Positions 26,666 to 32,619 of a DNA stretch of 32,619 nt are shown in pieces (the stretch's first letter is position 1; each line of letters begins with the position of its first letter). Below the pieces are notes generated by a model. That model had not been told where the DNA came from and did no database searches. It saw only the letters and a list, made by a program, of their open reading frames with translations. The stretch is taken from assembly GCA_024635715.1 (NCBI GenBank), contig JAGXIK010000127.1, positions 1 through 32,619 of the forward strand, read 5' to 3'. The DNA comes from Gillisia sp. GTDB taxonomy: Bacteria; Bacteroidota; Bacteroidia; Flavobacteriales; Flavobacteriaceae. A program made the translations under genes and the position numbers.

Positions 26666-27514
26666 TTATTCGATTTGATATTGTTCCGGGTATTCAACAC
26701 CAAGTCTTGAAAAAATTTCCATTTCTTTTTTCCGCTCTTTCTTTAAACCTTCTTTAAAGTCCTGCATAGAACTTTCAACAATAAGATATTCATTACTGTG
26801 TCTACCAACCATTGCAAGATGAAAGTTATATCCAATCCCTTTAGATGGGTCATAATCCTCATAACTGCGGGGAGAATATTTATCCTTCAACCATTCTAAT
26901 TGCTCTAGATATAGATGAGTGGCTCTATCTCTTACATCCAAAGGATCCCGATGAGCAATATCCTTAATAGTTTTCTGCATAGGTTCTCCTTCTTCTGGTA
27001 AGTGTGTTACCCTCAATAAATGATAAGTGTAACTTAAAGCGCAGTAAGCTTCGTCAATAGAATCCATAGCATCATATTCCTCATGAGTAAAATCTTCAAT
27101 ACCAGTGTGGTTAAAGAGTTCATATCTGATTATTGTTCTTGGGTAGTCATTGAAGTATGATTTTTCGGTAGGAAGAAAGCGGGGATTTAGATCTTTATTT
27201 GTACTGTTATGCTGATCAATAATTCTTCCATCCAAGTTTTTTTCAAGAACAAGGAATGGTTCTTTATGTTTTCCTACTATATCAAGTAGGGATTCATTAC
27301 CCATTAAGAACTTGAGATATGTTCCGTACTTGATCTCAAATAGAAGGTAAATTTCTGATCTATCTCTTTTCTCCCCTAAATACATGAAAAAGTGTTGTTC
27401 ATTCTTTTTTGTCAACAGGATCAAAATTGGTTTGTCTAATGTGATTATGTTCCGAGACTTATCGAAAAAATTAGACGGATCAGGATAGTTCATTTTGGTG
27501 TTTTGTTTGTTCAT
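26666..27514 (-). CDS. Hypothetical protein
   Basis: ORF track extends to 27580; internal Met MNKQNTKMNYPD at 27514 is the likelier start. Confidence 0.65.
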   Translation of the reverse strand: MNKQNTKMNYPDPSNFFDKSRNIITLDKPILILLTKKNEQHFFMYLGEKRDRSEIYLLFEIKYGTYLKFLMGNESLLDIVGKHKEPFLVLEKNLDGRIIDQHNSTNKDLNPRFLPTEKSYFNDYPRTIIRYELFNHTGIEDFTHEEYDAMDSIDEAYCALSYTYHLLRVTHLPEEGEPMQKTIKDIAHRDPLDVRDRATHLYLEQLEWLKDKYSPRSYEDYDPSKGIGYNFHLAMVGRHSNEYLIVESSMQDFKEGLKKERKKEMEIFSRLGVEYPEQYQIE

Positions 27515-27719
27515 AGTAATTTGTTTTTGATAAATTTTAGTTCTGGAATTATCCGGATTTATTCGATGTGCATAAACCATTCTTCAACAGCAATGAGTGG
27601 AGTATGAAAGAAAATTCCCAGGTCTTCCTATGGATACTAATTCTCTACAGTGAAATTTGAAGATGTTGTTAAATTCAAATGAGGTAGTGAAGAATGACTG
27701 CTAAGCTCAGGTGATTGGC

Positions 27720-28607
27720 CTAGTCTACATGTCTAAAGACAAAGGATTCATGCACATCAACCTCCCCACCCATTAGTTGCCGGGCCACGCTTTTTGAAGA
27801 GTAGTCCTCATTTTGTATAGAGTTTTGCATTCCTATAAAAGCTCTTAAAGGACTCTGGAATTCAAAAATTTCATCAGTTTCAGTGTTGGTGACAATGACC
27901 TTTTTAAAACTCCCAAAGACATTATCTTCCTCAGGTGTCATTTCTCCGGATTCCAACTTTTGTCCGTTTGGAATTGATTCTTTGACCCTATCAGAAGGGA
28001 CTAGGCTTCCCGAGGATAAATCCTCATTGGTGGAACTTGAAATTTTAGGAGAAACTAATTCTTCTGCTCTTTCGGCCTGGTGGTTAGGATCTTGAGGAAG
28101 TGCGTCAGCATTACCACCACCTCCATAGATTTCGGATAGGAATTGTTCTGTAAGAGCCTGTTGATCATCAATTCGCAGTGGCTGATCCTCGGGTTTAAAA
28201 TTCTCTTGGAAAAGTAACATTAGTTGTTTACCATTGACCAAATATCCACCTGGGATGTGGCTGCCGGTGTATCTCCCGTTCTTTTTTGGATTGGATTTCT
28301 TGGTGCCTGTTATTACCTTTTTATCCCGGAGGGTCGCAATAGCACGTTCTACTGTTCTTTCTGTTATACCTAAATTAAATGCTATAACAGATTTGCGAGA
28401 CATGCACGGACGTCCGTTGAGTGTAAAATTTAGTATATAGTGAACTACACGTACCTCGGAATCTTTAAGTCCGCAATGGTATAACCAATTGTAGGCTAAA
28501 TTAAAGCGACCAAACCCATGCTCTTCCCCAATTGCCTCAAAAAACACTTTCACCGCATTCTCTTTGACCTTATTGCCATCATTCTCTTTGTTTATTTTCT
28601 TTTTCAT
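27720..28607 (-). CDS. Winged-helix/HTH (HTH_36/Rep-like) DNA-binding protein
   Basis: GLKDSEVRVVHYILNFTLNGRPCMSRKSVIAFNLGITERTVERAIATLRDKKVITGTKK resembles an HTH domain of replication/organizer-type proteins. Confidence 0.65.
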   Translation of the reverse strand: MKKKINKENDGNKVKENAVKVFFEAIGEEHGFGRFNLAYNWLYHCGLKDSEVRVVHYILNFTLNGRPCMSRKSVIAFNLGITERTVERAIATLRDKKVITGTKKSNPKKNGRYTGSHIPGGYLVNGKQLMLLFQENFKPEDQPLRIDDQQALTEQFLSEIYGGGGNADALPQDPNHQAERAEELVSPKISSSTNEDLSSGSLVPSDRVKESIPNGQKLESGEMTPEEDNVFGSFKKVIVTNTETDEIFEFQSPLRAFIGMQNSIQNEDYSSKSVARQLMGGEVDVHESFVFRHVD

Positions 28608-28779
28608 TTAAACTTTATTTAATTGATTTGTTTATATACTTATTTTTCTGAAAGACTTTTTGTTCGTTAAAGACGACAACTAGTTCTTTCTTAGGACAAT
28701 TAATCCTTATAGTGCGACATTTAATACCCTTCAAGGAATCTTTAGTCCTAGATTTGGAGTTGAAAGAGGGGGTCTATAA

Positions 28780-28822
28780 CAATACATTATCAATACATTT
28801 ATCAAGACAAAAAGCAATACAG
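28780..28822. repeat. Short iteron-like direct repeats
   Basis: CAATACATTAT / CAATACATTTAT / CAAGACAAAAAG / CAATACAG starting at 28780, 28791, 28803 and 28815. Confidence 0.5.
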
Positions 28823-29004
28823 CATATAAGAACATTTCATAACAACAGTATTTTTTAATTCCTTCTAAATTTTTTAGATATTCAATGTGATTCTACTTTA
28901 AACATGGAATAGTAGTTTCTTGTAATCCAACTTTTTTTTATTCTTCTTTAACACCTTACTTTTTAATAAGCTATATCATCTTCAATTTCCTTTTCTTTTT
29001 TCTT

Positions 29005-29240
29005 CTCATCAACCAAGCGAAGCCTTATATTCAAATGGCGTATGCCTTGCCTTTTTATATTTCATCTTTCTCAATGTTTTGTACTTTTCATTTAATTTCT
29101 CTTTTCTCAACTAGCGTAGCTAATTGCTTTATTAGAAGTTCCGCCTTCTTTTCTCTCTTCTCAACCAGGCTCCGGAAGCTTGCTGACGCCTCTCAACCAG
29201 CCTTTGAGACTTTCAAAGTCTATGGCAATGGAACCAGCCT
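29005..29240. repeat. Degenerate (T)CAACCAG-plus-hairpin repeat cluster
   Basis: ATCAACCA+AGCGAAGCCTT, TCAAC+TAGCGTAGCTA, TCAACCAG+GCTCCGGAAGC, TCAACCAG+CCTTTGAGACTTTCAAAG, then GGAACCAGCC. Confidence 0.5.
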
Positions 29241-29256
29241 TTTTAGTTTTTCGAGC

Positions 29257-29775
29257 TTATTTGCCGGTGCTTTGAATATAAATGATCTGTCTTTGGCTAC
29301 CGGAGAAGTAAGCTATTACATCTGAGACACTAACTTCTAAGGTCATCACAGTCATTTCTTCAGACCGGAAGGGAGCTCTCCAGTATTCAAAGGAAAAGTC
29401 TTCTGCTTTTTGGCGGGATAAGGTCCAGCTGACTCCGAAATCTCCGCTCTCCTTCTCCGCTATTGACATTCCTCTGTGGACTGTCACTACAGGATCCATG
29501 GAAGCAAGAAATCTATGCTCTTCAGGTTTCATCAGGCAGCTCTTTTCAGGTTCATCTTTAAGAAAGGCATCTCTTACCTCCTGGCGGTAGATGTAAAGAC
29601 CATCGGCGTTCTCATAGGCTGTCCTAAGCAAGTGCCAAAACTGCCAGCCGTGCACTAGATGCTGGACATGTAAGAACCGGGAAAAACGGTTGTAGGTGTT
29701 TATTCCTCGGCCGAAAATCAGAAGGTCTAATTGATCCTTCATGATTTCTCTGCCCTTGTTTTTCATTATTTTCAT
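29257..29775 (-). CDS. Hypothetical protein, possible ADP-ribosyltransferase-like fold
   Basis: VVTVHRGMSIAEKESGDFGVSWTLSRQKAEDFSFEYW...EVSVSDVIAYFSGSQRQIIYI resembles the R-G / SWT..A..F / terminal acidic-strand pattern of small ART-like proteins, with QRQ where E-x-E is expected. Confidence 0.45.
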   Translation of the reverse strand: MKIMKNKGREIMKDQLDLLIFGRGINTYNRFSRFLHVQHLVHGWQFWHLLRTAYENADGLYIYRQEVRDAFLKDEPEKSCLMKPEEHRFLASMDPVVTVHRGMSIAEKESGDFGVSWTLSRQKAEDFSFEYWRAPFRSEEMTVMTLEVSVSDVIAYFSGSQRQIIYIQSTGK

Positions 29776-29903
29776 TGCTTTTTTTCAATATTTTTCATTT
29801 TCAAATAGGTAATAGGATTCCCTGTCCCCGGTTTTCAGGGATTTCAGGTGTTGGTAAACAAACGGTATTAGTTAGTTTGGGAGGCTTCTACAACCCCACT
29901 AGA

Positions 29904-30731
29904 TTAGTTGTCTGATCCATCTCCATTAAAATCTTGATTTGGAACTATGAGTTGAGAGTATTCAGGATCAGGATGCTCATAACCCAACGAGACTAGAAGT
30001 TCATACTCATCAAGACGTCCTTCCTGAATATCCTTCCGCCATCCCTTAATGGAACAAAAAAGCTCATGGACCGGGTGTTGCTTATTAGTTCTCCTGAGAG
30101 ACAATCCACATACGTGACCAATCTTGGCCTTCTCCTTTAAAAAGTTAATGGCTCGACTTCGGCTGTATAAAAGATCGTGATGAAGAAATACTTCTGTATC
30201 TCCCCGTGAAGTATCTGAAGAATTCCATCGCACTTGATAACAGTAGGTTATATAATAAAGGATTTCTTTGGTTTCATGCGCCTTTTTGTAATCTTCCTCC
30301 TTAAACTTTATTTTATCAATTATCTGCTTCCTGATATCTTTTGACAAAGCAAAATCAATGTCCTGTGCGTCACAAAGTGGTTCTTCAGAATCATTTAAAA
30401 AAAGTTGATGTCTCTTATAGCCATGAGGTCCATCCTCGACTAAGAAAAGGCTAACAAAAGCGGTTGGCTCCTTTCCCACTTGCATCTGTATTAATAATTG
30501 TGAATATTCATCATTTAATATACCTATCTCTTTTTTATAATCCTGAAAAGCATATTTTTTGACTTCAAACCAGTCTTCAGGGAGATTTGCATCGTACTTT
30601 TTTATGATCTTAAAATCATTACTGCGGTGGTTCGTGAATTCTCTTTCCACTTCATACCACACTTCTTTTTCTCTATTTTTCATTTTGAATTTATTTTGGT
30701 TAAAATTTTTATTGAGTAGTGTCGTTACCAC
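29904..30731 (-). CDS. Hypothetical protein, partly paralogous to the upstream gene
   Basis: 275-aa ORF; EVFLHHDLLYSRSRAINFLKEKAK and ELLVSLGYEHPDPE resemble RRFFHHDLPKARMAALDFYRQVKE and KFYKELGYRLSDLE of the 30709..32280 protein. Confidence 0.65.
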   Translation of the reverse strand: MVTTLLNKNFNQNKFKMKNREKEVWYEVEREFTNHRSNDFKIIKKYDANLPEDWFEVKKYAFQDYKKEIGILNDEYSQLLIQMQVGKEPTAFVSLFLVEDGPHGYKRHQLFLNDSEEPLCDAQDIDFALSKDIRKQIIDKIKFKEEDYKKAHETKEILYYITYCYQVRWNSSDTSRGDTEVFLHHDLLYSRSRAINFLKEKAKIGHVCGLSLRRTNKQHPVHELFCSIKGWRKDIQEGRLDEYELLVSLGYEHPDPEYSQLIVPNQDFNGDGSDN

Positions 30732-32280
30732 CTATTACCCCCTCGTCCTCCAGGTCTGAAAGCCGGTAGCCTAATTCCTTATAAAATTTTCTTTCTTCCT
30801 GACGGCCGAATTCCAGGTACTCTTGATGTTTGACATCAGTAGAGGCGATGTAGTATGGATTGTCTCTCAAATTAGAGGCATATATGATGAGCGAAACAGG
30901 CTGAGACAAGTCTGAACCGAATTCTTCTTCCTTAACTTGTCTGTAAAAATCCAAAGCTGCCATCCTAGCCTTAGGAAGATCATGATGGAAAAAACGCCTC
31001 TCTTTTTCGGGCCGGACCCAATTATCACCCTTAAAGACAAAATAGAATTTATTAATACCCGTAAGAATTTCCAAGGAGTCTTCAAACATCACATAGTCCT
31101 GCTCTGTGTGTGGATTTAATTTAGTAAGGTCATCTCTCCTTTTTTCTTTGATTTCCTTTAGACGTGAGGCGTATTCCGGTGCAAAATCTAAAGTATTGTC
31201 TTGATAAAGGGTATGAAAATGCTCCTCACTATCCATATAATATGTGAACTGAATTTTTTGAATAAAGTAATCACCATATCCCAAAGCAGAGGCTATTTTG
31301 GAGGAAAGATGGCCCTCAGTATGATCATAATATCGGTCACGATAGAATTCAAATGCCTTAGCTTCTTCTGCAAAAAGGTCTTTTCCATCTGTATCTTTGT
31401 AGAGGTAAGGGATCATTTCCGAAAACTCGAGATTATTCCTATCGCCAAATGTCACCAACACAGCGAAGGTCACCTTTGGATCGTTCAACTCCCTTTGGTG
31501 CTTCCGGTAGCCTGGTTCAATTTCATATATCACCTCATTTTTTCCAAACAATGGACCATTTTTATAATTACGCAATGCATTGCGCTCAATGTAAAATTTG
31601 TCTTGAATCTCTTGAACTAGGGCTGGACTTACCGTATATTCACCATGATTGTCGCACAACAATATTTTAATCTCTTTATCTCCATCATTCTTGATCAAGA
31701 ATTTGCTGATGTGAAGATTTTCTCCCTGCTCCGGATCATAGCTTTTGATTCTATCTATTACAGAATAGTGTAGATAAGACATTTCCTGAAATGTCTCTTC
31801 CACACTTCCGTAGTTCTCAAGATTATCATTTTCAACATGAATTTCTTCAGGCTTTCCATTTAATTTTTCCGTTGTTTCCGTGCGGTAGGAGAAAACCTCT
31901 TTAATAGGGATGGGATGCCGCACATGTCCTTTCTTAAGTTCCCGCTGCACATTAATGCTACCTTGTTCTAATGCCACCTCCACTATGTGGCTGGCCGGTT
32001 CATCAGTATCTGAAGTGCTAACTAGGATTTCCTTTTCGTACCCCTCCTCCATTTGAACAAAGAGAAGCTTGGCGTGAATAGTGACCTCTCTACAAGTAGA
32101 ATCTTCAATATCTTGAAGCAATTCGCCCGATTTTATTAATTCCACATCTCTTTTGAATTTTTCCCTTGCCGCCAAGTAAGAATGCAGCAAATAGTCTCTT
32201 TTAAATTTCTCTTCCTTTATATGGTCTTCTTGTTCTGGAAGATTCTGAATAAGTAATTGAGTTTTAAAATATTGTTTCAT
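30709..32280 (-). CDS. Hypothetical protein, 523 aa
   Basis: Long intact ORF; its 3' end overlaps the 5' end of the 275-aa ORF. Confidence 0.7.
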   Translation of the reverse strand: MKQYFKTQLLIQNLPEQEDHIKEEKFKRDYLLHSYLAAREKFKRDVELIKSGELLQDIEDSTCREVTIHAKLLFVQMEEGYEKEILVSTSDTDEPASHIVEVALEQGSINVQRELKKGHVRHPIPIKEVFSYRTETTEKLNGKPEEIHVENDNLENYGSVEETFQEMSYLHYSVIDRIKSYDPEQGENLHISKFLIKNDGDKEIKILLCDNHGEYTVSPALVQEIQDKFYIERNALRNYKNGPLFGKNEVIYEIEPGYRKHQRELNDPKVTFAVLVTFGDRNNLEFSEMIPYLYKDTDGKDLFAEEAKAFEFYRDRYYDHTEGHLSSKIASALGYGDYFIQKIQFTYYMDSEEHFHTLYQDNTLDFAPEYASRLKEIKEKRRDDLTKLNPHTEQDYVMFEDSLEILTGINKFYFVFKGDNWVRPEKERRFFHHDLPKARMAALDFYRQVKEEEFGSDLSQPVSLIIYASNLRDNPYYIASTDVKHQEYLEFGRQEERKFYKELGYRLSDLEDEGVIGGNDTTQ

Positions 32281-32310
32281 AGTTCTTTTAGTCTTAGATT
32301 AATATTTCTT

Positions 32311-32592
32311 TTATGTCCTGTTTTTCTGAATAAGGTCCTTTATTTCCTTTTCCTCAAAGTAGACCCTTCGGCCAATTTCAATTTTAGAGAGAAGGTTATT
32401 GCGGCACCAATTATTGATAGTTCTATCGGAGACCCTGAAAAATTTAGCGGTTTCCTTTATTGTAAGCAGTTTGGACCTTTTATCAGAGGGAGGGGGATGT
32501 TCTTTCCTTAGAATCTCTTTGAAAATCTCCCGGATCTTGTTATAAAGTTCTTCGGCATCAACATCTTCAATTATTACTGTTCGTTTTCTCAT
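32311..32592 (-). CDS. Excisionase/MerR-type helix-turn-helix protein
   Basis: LLTIKETAKFFRVSDRTINNWCRNNLLSKIEIGRRVYFEEKEIKDLI matches the HTH_17 pattern. Confidence 0.85.
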   Translation of the reverse strand: MRKRTVIIEDVDAEELYNKIREIFKEILRKEHPPPSDKRSKLLTIKETAKFFRVSDRTINNWCRNNLLSKIEIGRRVYFEEKEIKDLIQKNRT

Positions 32593-32619
32593 TGAATGAA
32601 AATTATTGGTGTAAAATTA

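Noticed and set aside
29035-29325. 96-aa + strand ORF
   Set aside because: Low-complexity S/F-rich translation lying over the hairpin repeat cluster and antisense to the ART-like gene end; likely spurious.
31201-31620. 139-aa + strand ORF (and other antisense ORFs in 30.5-32.5 kb)
   Set aside because: Antisense to the long, better-supported 523-aa minus ORF; cysteine/hydrophobic-rich translation typical of shadow ORFs.
1-32619. CRISPR array, tRNA or rRNA genes, reverse transcriptase/retron
   Set aside because: No regularly spaced identical repeats with unique spacers, no cloverleaf or rRNA-like sequence, and no RT motif noticed in the ORF translations.

Overview
The window is AT-rich, Bacteroidetes/Flavobacteriia-like accessory DNA. 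That assignment is inferred from coding style, lipobox lipoproteins and promoter-like TTTG/TAnnTTcG boxes; no search was run. Left third: (i) the 3' end of an unidentified gene; (ii) a 1268-aa RecD-like SF1 helicase with a probable C-terminal PD-(D/E)XK nuclease module; (iii) a tightly packed nine-gene + strand operon (4.7-15.6 kb). The operon encodes, in order: a VWA-like lipoprotein, a small multi-TM protein, a tubulin/FtsZ-like GTPase, a 1105-aa actin/Hsp70-like ATPase, a TM/charged-linker protein, a MotA/TolQ/ZorA-like stator subunit, a MotB/OmpA/ZorB-like stator subunit, a trypsin-like protease lipoprotein and a thermonuclease (SNase-like) lipoprotein. Together with the helicase-nuclease this is the best candidate here for an undescribed (defence-like) system: a Zorya-like ion-driven envelope motor combined with both a tubulin-like and an actin-like NTPase. 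Middle (15.6-24.4 kb): mostly hypothetical genes, a DUF3293-like protein, a YkuD_2-type L,D-transpeptidase-like protein, a duplicated ~104-bp non-coding leader-like element, a 110-bp inverted-repeat element, two decayed genes (a frameshifted ADP-ribosylglycohydrolase remnant and a frameshifted paralog of a neighbouring membrane protein) and a NUMOD4/HNH endonuclease. Right third (24.4-32.6 kb, minus strand): mobile-element-like genes, namely a catalytic-domain-only tyrosine recombinase with TGACATTAT repeats beside it, an HTH (Rep-like) protein with iteron-like repeats upstream, an ART-like protein, two partly paralogous hypothetical proteins and an excisionase-type HTH protein. All function calls come from reading motifs and have not been checked by search.
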